Made by a program: the position numbers and the translations under genes. DNA of 64,000 nt from Loxodes magnus (taxonomy: Eukaryota > Ciliophora > Karyorelictea > Loxodida > Loxodidae): positions 98,601-162,600 of the forward strand of contig CAMPDV010000898.1 in the NCBI GenBank assembly GCA_946699065.1. The letters are read 5' to 3'. The notes under the pieces were generated by a model. It had not been told where the DNA came from and did not search any database. It was given only the letters and a program-made list of their open reading frames with translations. Every line of letters begins with the position of its first letter. Position 1 is the stretch's first letter. This document shows, piece by piece, positions 12,877-23,560 of the stretch.

Positions 12877-14585
12877 TGATCTAGATTTCTATAACGACTT
12901 TACGACTATTTTAGGATATACCCTTTATTCCTGCATTTTATAGTGTATTTCAATAGATTTTTATAACTTTTTTCTTTAATTAACTCATTATATAAAAACG
13001 TTTATTCCTCATATGAATTAATACTAAACATATCACAATACCTTTTAAACTTAAGCTAAACATGGTGAAGATGTAAGAAATAATTAACATTTTATTAGGA
13101 TTATACATCAAAAAATGGATAAATCTGTTTAACCTTGTCTAACCTATTACTGTAATATGGCTAAGTATATTCGATGGGCTAGCTTTATAACCACTCAAAT
13201 AAGCTGTTAGTTTTATTCTAGAAGCTTTATTATATTAATGCATATTCGGCTTTTTTAGGGTATATGTAAACATTCTTTTAACTGAAATTTATATTTTTTT
13301 ATAATGTAAACTACAAACAAATTTATATTTCTAGGTATTACTCTACTATGATACCATTCGAAATAGGTGCTATCTAATGCTAGAACTCTTACTCTCTCTG
13401 CTTCTTTTTTACTCTAATCATTCTTAATCTCTTCATTAAACCATACTTTGTTAGTGCATTCTTTATCTGACGTATTTAGTACTTAATATGCTAGTTTAAT
13501 TAGACTCTAATTACAACCAGCTATCTCCTAAATAGCCTTATGAAATTTGAATAAATTAGGTTTAATTTATTAGACAATAATTCTTAATTATAGACAGTCA
13601 AGTTACGCAATTATATGTTAGGTAGTAAACAGAAGAAGGATCAGAGCGCGGATTGCAAGAAAGAAATAGTGGAAGGCGTATGATTAGAGATGGCTGCTAT
13701 GATCAGGCTTGTTCTAATGTTAGCACCTAGATGCAAATTAATTATATGAATAGACTTTGATTAAGCGGTAGTAAAGGTGTTGAAGATAAACTGGTAAGAA
13801 GATAAAATGAAGAGTTAGAAATAGAATTATAGAAGCCAATATTTACCATTACCCTTTAAATTTAGAGTTGAAAGGATAAAAGGGAGTAAAACATCTCATT
13901 ACTACTATATTAGATAGATAAGGGTTAGATATGAGATATGATAAGCAATAAATATCCAAGTGATATAAATAGCTTAAATAAGTGCTTTCGAACTAAGAGA
14001 TTAAGGATTTAGAGGTTTGCTAGTTAGAAACTATTAAAGCTTCTCTACATTTTGAAATGATATGATATAAACATAATTAATATAATTAAACGTTTAAGAA
14101 CATAAAAATTAGGTTAGGCACAAATAGCAAATCTAATTTTAGATTTATATTTAATTAAAAATGATAAGCAGATTTTATTTCTCTTAATTTAAGAGTTATA
14201 AAAAGAAGATACTAAGAGAGTTTTCACAATAAGAGTTACTATTAGTTGTTTTAATAAAGGTTATAAAATTAAATTTGAATAAAACTTATATGTATTTAGT
14301 TTTTTTAAGTGATTAGATATATATGAAGATCATTTCAATACTGTTGAAAGACCAGCCAAAATAATTTTTAAGCAGGTAAGAAGAAAACGCTTGGTTGTTA
14401 TTGAAATTAGATTAAAGAGTTATCAATGTCTTAGTGATTTGCTGGATGAATTATCTGAGGATAATTTTTTCAACGGTTGTAGAGTCTTAACATCGATCCA
14501 TTTATAATGAAATGTAAGTCACTTAAGAAATAATATTTATTTAATAAACTAACGAAGATTTAATATATAAATAGCGTATTATAGA
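12690..14585 (+). repeat. R block copy 2, truncated at its right end
   Basis: Homologous to 1-2,020 on the same strand and to the reverse complement of 28,290-30,200. It stops abruptly at about 14,585, the point equivalent to 28,290, where the unique central region begins. It contains family H on the minus strand and a family G reading on the plus strand (about 13,760-14,520) with the phrases NEELEIE and LKSYQCLSDLLDELSED. Indels separate these phrases, so I treat the G copy as degenerate. Confidence 0.75.
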
Positions 14586-14589
14586 TATG

Positions 14590-15228
14590 TAGTAGATGCA
14601 TATTTCTCTTATATGATTATCTTATGACTAAATCCTTCTATTCTAAATTTTTCTTAACTTGTTGTCTCTCAATTTAACTTGTCGATTTCTATCGTTGCTT
14701 TAAAAAGGAATTTCTTAATTTCCTTATCTTAACTTGATTTTTTTAATTCCACTTTAAGAGTTATTATGCTAGGCTAACTTATTTCTTAGTCCTAATCAGT
14801 TGCTGTTTTTCTTAAAGATCTAATTCTTGAAATTTTCTTATCTTTTATATTTTTTATTATTTTAGCTTGCTCAGTTAACTTCAATGTTTCTATTATTGCT
14901 CCTGTAGTTAAATTACCTATACACTTTAGCTCGATTGAAATTTATACCTAGCCTTTTAATGACCAGCAAAATCCTTCCTTTACCTTTACTCTTTCCTCTT
15001 CAGTTTTGCATCTATATTTCTCATTTTTGTGTCCTTATGTTATTAATCTTACGATTTTCAAATTTTAGCATGTTTTTAATAAAAAAATGACGAAAATATT
15101 TCTACTAAGTTACCTTAGCTATCCAATTACGGCTTTTTCCCTTAGATTTCTTCGAAGCTTTCTTACAATTTGACTAGCTCTATAAGAGTAGTTCTTTCTC
15201 CTTATTGAGACTTTCTTAACTGAAGCAT
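14590..15228 (-). CDS. Lys/Gln-rich coiled-coil protein, hypothetical
   Basis: Starting at ATG 15,228 on the minus strand (MLQLRKSQQGERTTLIELV), about 200 codons read as a highly charged, Gln-rich protein, for example KHAKI then TGA then KSQ, and LKQQKIQKIRKFQELDLQE. The heptad-like Leu/Ile pattern suggests a coiled coil. Two in-frame TGA codons occur in contexts compatible with Trp. The frame runs into the edge of R block copy 2 near 14,590, so its 3' end may have been cut by the repeat junction. It is divergent from the CxxC gene that starts at 15,337. No family recognised. Confidence 0.45.
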
Positions 15229-15336
15229 CTTAACTTCATCTCTCCAATTAATTATCAAAAAACAATCTTAAAGAAATAATTAGAAACAAAATTTAATCAT
15301 TTCGCAGAGTTAACTGAAAGCATATTACTGCAAAAA

Positions 15337-15738
15337 ATGGAGATGAATGATTCGATGGATGTAGAGCAACAGTCTACAACAAATTATATTCCATATTGGA
15401 AAATAATGAGATGTTGAAACTGCAATCGACAAGGGCAAAAAGTTAGAAGCTACTTCCAATTCTAATAAAATTAAAAGAAAATAGTAGAAAACTAACGGGA
15501 AAATATTTTCAGGGTTTATTGCAATTAAGAAGGTAAACTATACAGGAAAAAAATACACCAATAAACAAAGAAGCTCCAAACATATAGATGCAATTAACGA
15601 ATTTAATAAGAAATGAATGGGAATCGATCTATCAGAAACTTTCAGAAAAATATATTAAAAATCCTTAGAACATATGATAAGAAAGATCCTACCAAATATG
15701 AAGTCTCTTTTATTTAAAATTAAACTTTTGATTTGTGA
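15337..15738 (+). CDS. Small basic protein with Cys-TGA-Asn-Cys motif
   Basis: A 133-codon frame from ATG 15,337 to TGA 15,736. It begins MEMNDSMDVEQQSTTNYIPY and contains IMRC, TGA (15,415), NCNRQG, so with TGA as Trp it has a CWNC zinc-binding-like pair, followed by a Lys/Gln/Arg-rich body with further Cys (VYCNQEG, YRCNQR). Apart from that single TGA the frame is uninterrupted. The Cys pairs suggest a small zinc finger, perhaps nucleic-acid binding, but spacing to the later Cys residues fits no family I know. It lies between the divergent coiled-coil gene and the end of the retroelement. Confidence 0.5.
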
Positions 15739-16559
15739 TTAATCAAATAAAGGTGAAATCACGTAAATTAGCTAATTCATTCATTCAAGATTATCAAATT
15801 TTTCAGTATATATTTTAGCTGTTTTCATTCTTATAAATTTTTTAGTAGTTACATTATAGAAATATTGATGTAATTTGTCTTTTATATGCTAGTAAAATTT
15901 TTAAGACTTGAATTATTCTATTAATTCTGCAGATAGATACCATAAAAGTCTATTAGTTGTTAAGTTTGATCATAGTATTAAAATCCTTTTTCCAGATATT
16001 AATGAAAAGAGAGCCTATTGTTGATTTTGGAAAATTAATATTTTCTTATTTAATTTTAATAAAATCTGAAAAATTTTATAGCTATAATGTCTTAAAAGGT
16101 AATCAATTAAGGTCTATATAACATGATTCATTAAATGTTGAAGTTGTTACTTAAAAGGCTTTTCTTTAAATTAATATCATGCTTGATTCAATTCTTTTCA
16201 GAACTCCAGTTACTCCTTTTTGAATACTTGATGGCACTAAGTCTCTTCCATATTCTGCTTTAGGTAATGTAAAAAGTAAACATAGAGTTTTAAAATGTCA
16301 AGGAGTTATATTCTTATATCTCATCAGTAAAAAATAACTTTTTTCATTGTAGCTATAAATATGAATGCGACTTCTTTGCAATGAGGATTAAAATTCTTCT
16401 TCTAATATAGAATACTGCCTTAATACGTAACATCTTCTTTTTAAACAATCAGTTAATTTCTAATCATAAATTTATGATTTATTGTTCCTGATATTTCTTT
16501 AGAAATTAGATCCATTCAGATTTGGTAACTTTGATCTTTAATTGAGTAAATGTAAAAAC

Positions 16560-17375
16560 TTTACTTGTTTCATTATTAAAATCTGTATCTACTTTGCAGA
16601 TTAGGATAAAGAATCAAATAATCTGCTCATACTCTGCAAGTGAAGCTAACGCTCAAGCACTGGCATTTGAATCCCAATTAGATACTTTTACTTTCCAAAT
16701 ATCTAATTACAATGTCACAATAAAGCAATGCTAAAGCTGGTCTATGTGAACTTCCTTACATAGCTCCATTTTGTATTAAAATGTTCTAATGTTCATTCCA
16801 TCTATAATAAATAAAAAGATTAGGTTCTTATATAATTAATTGTAAGGCTAATATAAGACCAAGTGGTAGCTAACTTAACTCTCTTAAGTTAATCAAATAA
16901 AAATATTTTTTCTATTGATTCATATATTTTTTCAATATCTATCAGACTTGAGGTAATTTTAGTTTTCCCTTTTGTACATTCCAGATAGTTATCAATTATC
17001 TATTATATCATCCAAATTTATTAAGTAATTTATCTATTTTTCATAAATCCCATTTAAGAAGGATAAATCAAATTTTTCTAATAAATTAGATTGTATAGTC
17101 TTTTTGTTAAAGCTTTATCATATAGTTTTATAATGCTATTAATAGGAAAATAGGCTGTCAGTTTTTCCAATCATCTTTGTTTCCTTCTTTAAAATTGGAA
17201 TTATCATCGATATATTTAATTCCAAAGGGATTCTTTTAAGTCTTAACATAATATTCAGAAAAGAGTGAAGAATTATTAAAAAATAATATTCACCTTATTT
17301 CAGAAGTTCACCTTTTATTCCGTCTGGACCAGCTGCTTTTCCATTCTGAATTGCTTTTATAATTTCTTATATTTC
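16560..17375 (-). pseudogene. Reverse transcriptase, frameshifted
   Basis: The diagnostic phrase IKAIQNGKAAGPDGIKGELL at 17,360-17,300 is the conserved first block of non-LTR reverse transcriptases. It continues as ISMIIPILKK, after which a one-base shift gives GNKDDWKN, then TGA, then QPI, the place of the usual YRPI motif. Further on, NGAMQGSSHRPALALLY matches the QGS block and is again out of phase. An intact catalytic Y-x-D-D could not be found; a shifted ASLAEYEQII phrase follows where the palm domain ends. The enzyme is therefore recognisable but dead. Confidence 0.7.
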
Positions 17376-17469
17376 TTGTATGGTAAAAAGATAAAATCCT
17401 TATAAATATGAGAGATGGTAATCTTTACGCTCTTAAATACTATCGTATATTTTATCTATTTTTTAATTA

Positions 17470-18600
17470 ATAAGATTTATCTATTATAATAATAATAATA
17501 TACTTAAAGTTATTAAGATTTTGCATTTCCTGGAATTTCAACCAGTTCTTGCGGACATTTTTTAAACGTGGGTGTATTCCACGACCTTTTTTGAAAGTGG
17601 AAGGTTACCACTATAGACTTCCAAGTGGTCTTGAGAAGAGTTTTTATTTATAAATCCCAGTTTGCGTTATCCATAGCTTGCTAAGTTGTCTTCATGTTCT
17701 TTTCTGCTCTTATTCGTTTATTCTCTTTCACTATCAGCAGTTTCTTAATAAATGATTATTTGATTTGCAATATCAGCACAGTTAATTTTCTCGTTTTTAT
17801 TTCGTTCTTTTTATCGATAGTTTATTTTATATTATTTCTAATCTTTAAATGAAGTTCATATCGATCATTTCTTTTCCTGGATTTTATTTTACTTTTAAGT
17901 ATATTGGTGTTTTTCTATTTCAATTTTCGTGTAATATTTAAAGTTTTATTGTGGTTAAGTTCAGAGTTGTTCTTCCGTTATCAATTTGCTTTGAATGAGC
18001 TGTCTTCTGAGTATTAATAATTCGTTGTTTTAATCCTCTATGCTATTCATTAATTCCCTTATTTTTCTCCTTAGTTATAAGTTGTTTCTTTATACTTTGA
18101 AATTGATTTTTACATTTGATCTAATTAAATTTAAAGTTTTTGATCAGCTTCGTTCTTAGATTATCATATCTCTATAGGTACTACCATCACTTTACCTTCT
18201 GATGATGAACTTGACTCCTCTCGCTTCTATTGTTTTTTCTAAATTTCTTTTGCCGTTTTTCTCTTTAGGTTTTTAAGTTAATTCTTTGAGAGTCGAAGAG
18301 ATTAATCCATTTTTGTCTTATAGATTTATCTATTATTGAGTTAGATTAGAATGCTTGTTAAAAGTACAATTCTCCCATGAATCAATTAATTTAATTTTGA
18401 TTTCTAAATTAAAGTTAATTTAATTTATTTTTTTAGGATTTATAATTTTCTTAGCATGTGAAAATATCTACTTAGCATCTCCATTTAGAAGTATAAATTT
18501 CTTTTTAGCTTTATTTTTTTGTTCTGACAGATTATACTTAAGTCTTCCAAATTCATTTCGCTATTTTGTGAAGATTAGTTATATGTCTAAGGAATAAAGA
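17470..18600 (-). CDS. Gag-like basic protein with CCHC zinc knuckle
   Basis: A frame of about 375 codons on the minus strand stays readable throughout if TGA is sense. It is Lys/Gln/Asn-rich, as expected for an RNA-binding ORF1 protein. At 17,778-17,737 it encodes Cys-TGA-Tyr-Cys-KSNN-His-LLRN-Cys, exactly CX2CX4HX4C, with TGA at the position where knuckles usually carry an aromatic residue. A second basic module with STFKKGRGIHPRLKNVRKNW follows near 17,590. The start is not fixed. It precedes the reverse transcriptase block on the same strand, as ORF1 would. Confidence 0.55.
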
Positions 18601-18879
18601 AAACATGTGTTTAAAATAAAAGAATAAGTAATTATAAAAGAGAAAATTATCTGAATAATATAATTTGCTATAAGAGACCTGAATATCTTAATTAAGAAAT
18701 TAACAAAACTAACTATTTTTATCTATAAACTCCTTGATAATTTAATCAATATAGGATTAATATTAGTAGAAGTTTTTACTAGGAACACTTAGAATTTAGC
18801 TATAGACTTATAAAAATTAAAATAGTTAAAGTAAAAAATGAGTGATTATTTATGAGAAATATCTAAACTTTAGTTAAAT

Positions 18880-19840
18880 ATTTAAAAGAAACTAGATATA
18901 AAATAGAAGCTAAAGATAATATCTATATACAAGTATATATTTAAGAAAGCTGTTTCTTTATAATAGCCAAAACATTTAAATTGAAATAGCAAAATAGATA
19001 GATTTAAAAAAGGAGAATTAAAGCCTTTATTGCATTATTTTAATAAATGAGATAGAAAAAATGTTGATTTTAGATTCTCGCTCGTTAAAGATTATTTTAA
19101 TATCCAAAGCGTTTATTTATAAAACTACTAAGATAATACTTTTATTATAGATACTAAAGATCTAGTTAGATATAATTGTTAATGCCTTAATAAGGATTAG
19201 TATATTTAGATAGAGCTATATCTTTAGATAATTAGTAACTATACATTAAATGAGGATAAGTTAGTAAGGAATCTATATAATTATAATATTGCTAAGAGAA
19301 TAATTTCTAAGAATAATTAATATTAATCTAAAATGCTATTAAGAGAGCTAATTAAAAAGCATTAAGCTTTTATCAAATTGAGTAATAAAAATTAATTTAT
19401 CAATCATTGATGTGATTGAATAACTATCTTAGATAATATTTACATAGAAGAGTATAAAAAATATCTAAATCAAGTTAATTAAATAAAAATAGTAAAAAAT
19501 TAATAAAGAAAACGTAGCTATGAAATATGTTAAAACTAGGTAGAAGATTAAATAATAACTAATGATTATAAATCTTAACTTTATGACTAATAAAATCATT
19601 AAAGTTAGCTTTTCTAAAGATCAAAAAGCAAATAATCATAAAATATTCTAATTATTCTAAAAGATCTATTAAGGCAAAGTATTAAGGAGTCATTATACTA
19701 AAAATATTTATTCTTTAGCTATTAATATAAATTATTAACTGCTAATTTTAGTGAAGTCTTCATATGTTTCTTTAATTTTAGGCGAATTATTAATTTATCC
19801 TTGCACTAATATATAATAATATCATATATTCTTTAAAACC
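18880..19840 (+). CDS. Hypothetical hydrophilic protein
   Basis: The plus strand reads as a Lys/Asn/Gln/Tyr-rich protein from about 18,880, for example VKDYFNIQSVYL, NEDKLVRNLYNYNIAK, LLRELIKKHQAFIKL. The first part contains several TGA codons in Trp-like contexts (NK-x-DRKN, INH-x-CD-x-ITIL); from about 19,425 to 19,840 the frame has no TGA at all. Before 19,060 a second frame (LKETRYKIEAKDNIYIQ) is equally plausible, so a shift may occur there. No motif was recognised and no start is assigned. It is divergent from the gag-like frame. Confidence 0.35.
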
Positions 19841-20150
19841 GCCATAGTTGTTCGAAGGTGAACAACAAGGTCATCTTCATCAGAGGTTGGGAAAGTTAAG
19901 TACCCATAATCGACTTATGTCTTCCTCTGCTTTGGTTTGGCCTCGAGACATAAGATTCTTAGACCTTCGACACTGGCTTGGCTTAGTTTATTTTTAATTC
20001 TGGAACGAAAAAGAAATAATATTGAGAGCTTCATCAGAGATGGGGAATTTAAGTACCCATAATTGACACATGTCATCCTCTGGTTTGGTGATGCAATGAG
20101 ACGCAATCCTGCCATGTCCTTGGACCTCCAGCAAGTATTAAAGATTACGA
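19838..20150. repeat. GC-richer island with imperfect tandem duplication and hairpin
   Basis: About 310 bases are visibly richer in G+C than everything around them. A unit beginning TTCATCAGAG, with GG.AA.TTAAGTACCCATAAT and a TGG-rich end, occurs twice in direct order near 19,877 and 20,032. At about 19,850-19,869 GTTGTTC and GAACAAC form a 7-bp stem with a 6-base loop. It could be a SINE-like element, the 5' end of a mobile element or a structured RNA. The 66-codon standard ORF on the minus strand here lacks a recognisable product. Confidence 0.5.
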
Positions 20151-20159
20151 GTATTCTAA

Positions 20160-20282
20160 AATTATATCAGTATTGAACATTTTTATCAGTACTGAATAAT
20201 TATACCAGTATTGAACAAGGTTTATCAGTATCTGATAATTTTATCAGTATCAAACATTCTTGTCAGTATGAAACATTTTTTT
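20160..20282. repeat. Minisatellite, about six units of 19-20 bp
   Basis: Six adjacent units share the core ATCAGTAT/ACTGAA plus an A/T-rich tail, for example TATCAGTATTGAACATTTT followed by TATCAGTACTGAATAATTA. They differ from each other at several bases. The array directly follows the GC-richer island and precedes a GC-rich imperfect palindrome at 20,287-20,320 and a short (ATTT)n run at about 20,325-20,347. Confidence 0.75.
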
Positions 20283-20286
20283 TTAA

Positions 20287-20347
20287 AGAGCTGCGCACCA
20301 ACGAGAGTGCTACGCGCTCTATAATCAAATTTATTTATTTATTTATA
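20287..20347. repeat. Imperfect GC palindrome followed by (ATTT)n run
   Basis: The bases from GAGCTGCGCAC to GTGCTACGCGCTC can pair imperfectly (GAGC with GCTC, GCGC cores), an exceptional cluster of G and C here. Immediately after comes TTTATTTATTTATTTATAA. A structured end followed by a simple repeat recalls the 3' end of a short retroposon, which together with the island and minisatellite could make one element of about 510 bp. This is an inference. Confidence 0.4.
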
Positions 20348-20349
20348 AC

Positions 20350-20985
20350 TAAACATTTTAAATAGTCTAAGCTTATAGTAACTATAACTGAGCTAAGTAT
20401 TAAATTATTATTTTTAAACACTCAAAGTACTTTAAATTACTTATGATTATTAATAGTATAATAGCTTTCCTCTCCTTTCTAGTATATTAGTATTAAGAGT
20501 CCTAAGCTTATAATTTACTAATCTCCTTTTCCTTCAATAAATAGCTTTTCTTAGATATCTGTTAAAGATAATAGTAATTAGCTCTTTGGTAGTTAATTAA
20601 CTATTAAAGAGAAATAAAGAATACCTTTAACTAGTTAAATTTCCTTTTAAATTTAAAGTTTATACCTAAGTAACTGAAGCCTTTATGTAATTATTTTATT
20701 TAAGATTGAAAGTGAATTTTACTTGAGTAGCTGAGTGTTAATTCATTAATAGAATAGACTACTAAGGAAGATGAAATGCTACTATGATTTACTAGCATAA
20801 GTCTAATAAGAAAAGACATCAAAAGATTGCACATATACATTAGATTCTTTTGGCCCAGAGAAGACAAGAAGACAAGTAAAATGTATTTGAGTTCTTACAG
20901 CCATGAGTGATAAATAAATACAGAACAAGAGCATTTTTTGCTAAAGTTCACAAGGAAATTGAAGAAATCTCATTTCAAGAATAAA
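20350..20985. other. No feature recognised
   Basis: A+T-rich sequence with short frames on both strands. A plus-strand frame from about 20,780 can be read, but the better-supported reading of the adjoining DNA is on the minus strand. No repeat of this stretch elsewhere in the window. Confidence 0.5.
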
Positions 20986-20989
20986 AACA

Positions 20990-21960
20990 AAATATAGAGT
21001 AATAAAGATAAGAAGAATTTCTAATAAAAATTTACAGGCGCTTGAAGATTCGCTTATCTGAAGACCTGCTAAAAGCTTTTGAATTCTTATTTTTTCTCCT
21101 TGAAATTAGAAAATTTAAAAGCAGCTTACTAATTTTCATTCACTGCTTATCCCTTCAAGAATTTGCTCGATATACTTACAATTTTGTGTAAGAAAAATCA
21201 AAGCTCTTTAATGAGCAAATGCGATTTTTTAAAATAGCTGTAAACAACTTTTGGATAGCTTCAGACTACGTCTATTGTATTTCTTTACTTCTAGTTATTT
21301 TTACCTCATTTCTCCAACGAGCTGGCTCGCCTTTCAACAGTCTTCTTCTGCTATTTACTTTGAAAATTCTCTTATATTTAATACTTCCTTCTATTTTCTT
21401 ACTCTCATTCATTGTTTTGTGATTAATAATAGAAGGAGAAGAGGATTCAGCTATACTATCATGAGCATATCTCTTACCTTGGGAGTCCAGATATGTTTGT
21501 AGATCTACTATATTTATTTTAATATTTGCTTCTTTCTTGATGACTTCAATTCTTACGATAAATTGTGGTAATTCTTTAAGTTGAGTTCATCCATTTTAAA
21601 GATAATTTAAAGAGCAGATATATTTAATTCTAGCTTATCAGAAGAGTAAGCAGGTAGAAATTCAAATAAAAAGTGGAATTTAGAGAATAGATTGATAGAA
21701 ACTGTTAATCTCAATACTGAAACTGCGTCAAGCACATTTTTGTATAAATCTTTACTTCTTATTTCTACTTTTCGAAAGATTTACTATTCGATATCTTCTT
21801 CGATTTTCTAAATCTTCTTCCTTATTTATTAATATTTTAAGGCTATTTACCTTAGTTCTAGCAGGTTTCTATAAAATCTAAAGGATAAGCAAGTCTTGCT
21901 AATTCAAGCTTCTAAATCTATTTAACAATCTTAGTATTTAACTTATGTTTGTTACTCAAT
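20990..21960 (-). CDS. Hypothetical basic protein
   Basis: The minus strand gives a long hydrophilic reading: DLENRRRYRIVNLSKSRNKK near 21,800, then LKELPQFIVRIEVIKKEANI, LQTYLDSQGKRYAHDSIAES, and after a possible internal Met MNESKKIEGSIKYKRIFKVN and LLKGEPARWRNEVKITRSKE near 21,320. About 115 codons from 21,590 to 21,120 contain no TGA; elsewhere TGA falls in W-like contexts such as NS-x-RDKQ-x-MK. The hydrophobic plus-strand ORFs at 21,219-21,502 are antisense to this and I regard them as shadows. No domain recognised. Confidence 0.45.
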
Positions 21961-21969
21961 TTAATTTCC

Positions 21970-23280
21970 TATTACATATATTTCTGCCTTTCTTTTTTAT
22001 TTTCTATCTCTTTAATTTTTCCTTCTAAATGTCTTTTCTCTAAACCTGAACATGTTTTTACTTAAAAAATCTGTGATCTACAACTTTGATACCATTCTAA
22101 TCGCTCCTTCTATCCATTTTTCTATTACCCAGTCAAAAATTTAATAAGAGCATGCTTCGATTGTCAAGTCTTGATGGCTAATCAAATAACTAACGAATTC
22201 TTAAATGTAAAAACTAGAAGTCTTCAGCTTTTTTATTTAATACTTACGAGTGATCCTACAAATACATAATGCAAGATCTCTTACAGTCCAATAAATTTTA
22301 ACTCTTTCAATTCAGTTTTCCAAACGTATTTGTCCAAGTTGATGCTTATTCAAAAAGTTAGTTTGAAGAATTTAATCATCCATGAGAAGCTAGTAATGCC
22401 TTTATTACCCTGTTTTGATATCTTCTAGTTTATTTCTCCAGGAATTAAGCCTAAAGCTAATAAAAGCGAATAAGAGCTTTTAAAATTTATTGAAAGACAG
22501 TTTCGAGCAGCTTTAGTAAGTTTTTATTAAAGAATTTAAAGTAAGATTATTTTATCATTTATAAGCTTTCACTTTTATACTTTCAATGTGATAAGCCAGA
22601 TTTTTACTATTAAGCCTTTGATTTAGTTAAAGTTTTTATGCTTAAAGAATCAAGTAGCTTGATGTGAACTAATTGATTAATTAACAATGTCTCGTTTATT
22701 TTATAAGCATATGTTTCCAAATATTCCTACATTATTTACAAGTTTTTAAACATAAGAGATATCATATTCATCTTATTCCTATGAGGCTTTCTTTTACTCT
22801 TGCTAACTTGGATCTATTGACTGCTGAATCATTTTGCGATCTTCAAATTTTCTGATATTAATGGAAAAAGTTCTGCCTAATAGAACTAAATTAAAGATTT
22901 TGATTGCATTCCTTAAACTATCAAAAAATCAGTTTCTAGATCTTGAATAAAACTTGCAAATTTAACTAAAGTTTTGGATAATTTCCTAAAGGAATTCAGA
23001 AGAACTCTTCAAATAGACTAACTATTTATGATTAATGAGTAGTTTTAAGTTATTTTTTCATTTTAACCAAACACTTCAAGAGATATTATCTGAAATACTA
23101 GACTAAATAAGAAACTAGGCCAATGGAGTTGCAAGAGGGCACTTAAAAGATGAGTTAGAAGCGGAATTTAAAGAAGTTAATTCTTTAAACTATAAAAGCT
23201 TTTCTTTGTATCTAAGGATAATTCATGGTATTAGATTTGTTTTCTTTCTTAGGAAATCTCAAGCTTTTTTTGGTTAATTT
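21970..23280. other. No confident gene
   Basis: Non-repeated, A+T-rich DNA. Frames can be read on both strands but none carries a motif, and there is no paralogous copy in the window to decide between them. Confidence 0.5.
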
Positions 23281-23285
23281 TATGA

Positions 23286-23560
23286 ATGAATATAGAGGAA
23301 TGAATAGAAGGAGCATCTAACGTAGAAGTAAAGTTAATATATGATAAATAATTTTAAGTAAGATATTTTAAAGTTTGGTTAGCAAAAATGAAAGAAGAAC
23401 AAGAGTGAGTATAAGCACATGAGTAATAACAGTTTAGAAAGCACAATCAACCAAATTATTTTAGAAGGGAGAAAAGAAGAATGCTATAATCCTTTATATT
23501 ATATGAAACTCTGTTAGAACTTCGTCTCAACGCTTTATTTGTCTTTTCTTTGCCTACTTT
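23286..23560 (+). CDS. Short Gln/Arg-rich hypothetical frame
   Basis: From ATG 23,286 the plus strand reads MNIEE, TGA, IEGASNVEVKLIYDKQ and later VWLAKMKEEQE, TGA, VQAHEQQQFRKHNQPNYFRR. Both TGA codons are in contexts acceptable for Trp and the charged composition looks like protein. The 3' end is unclear because a minus-strand frame overlaps from about 23,500. Function unknown. Confidence 0.3.

Larger units (their letters stand above)
15740..18600 (-). mobile_element. Decayed non-LTR-type retroelement (CCHC plus reverse transcriptase)
   Basis: The minus strand carries, in order, a basic Gln-rich frame with a CCHC zinc knuckle (about 18,600-17,470) and a reverse transcriptase block (about 17,375-16,560), with C-terminal remnants down to about 15,740. 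The parts lie in different frames and the reverse transcriptase is itself shifted, so the copy is inactive. I found no terminal repeats and no apurinic-type endonuclease between the two parts. Unlike its surroundings it is not part of the 15-kb repeat. The boundaries are approximate. Confidence 0.6.

Noticed and set aside
21219-21502. Hydrophobic standard-code ORFs on the plus strand
   Set aside because: They are antisense to a long hydrophilic minus-strand frame; antisense of Lys/Asn/Glu-rich coding sequence gives such pseudo-membrane readings.
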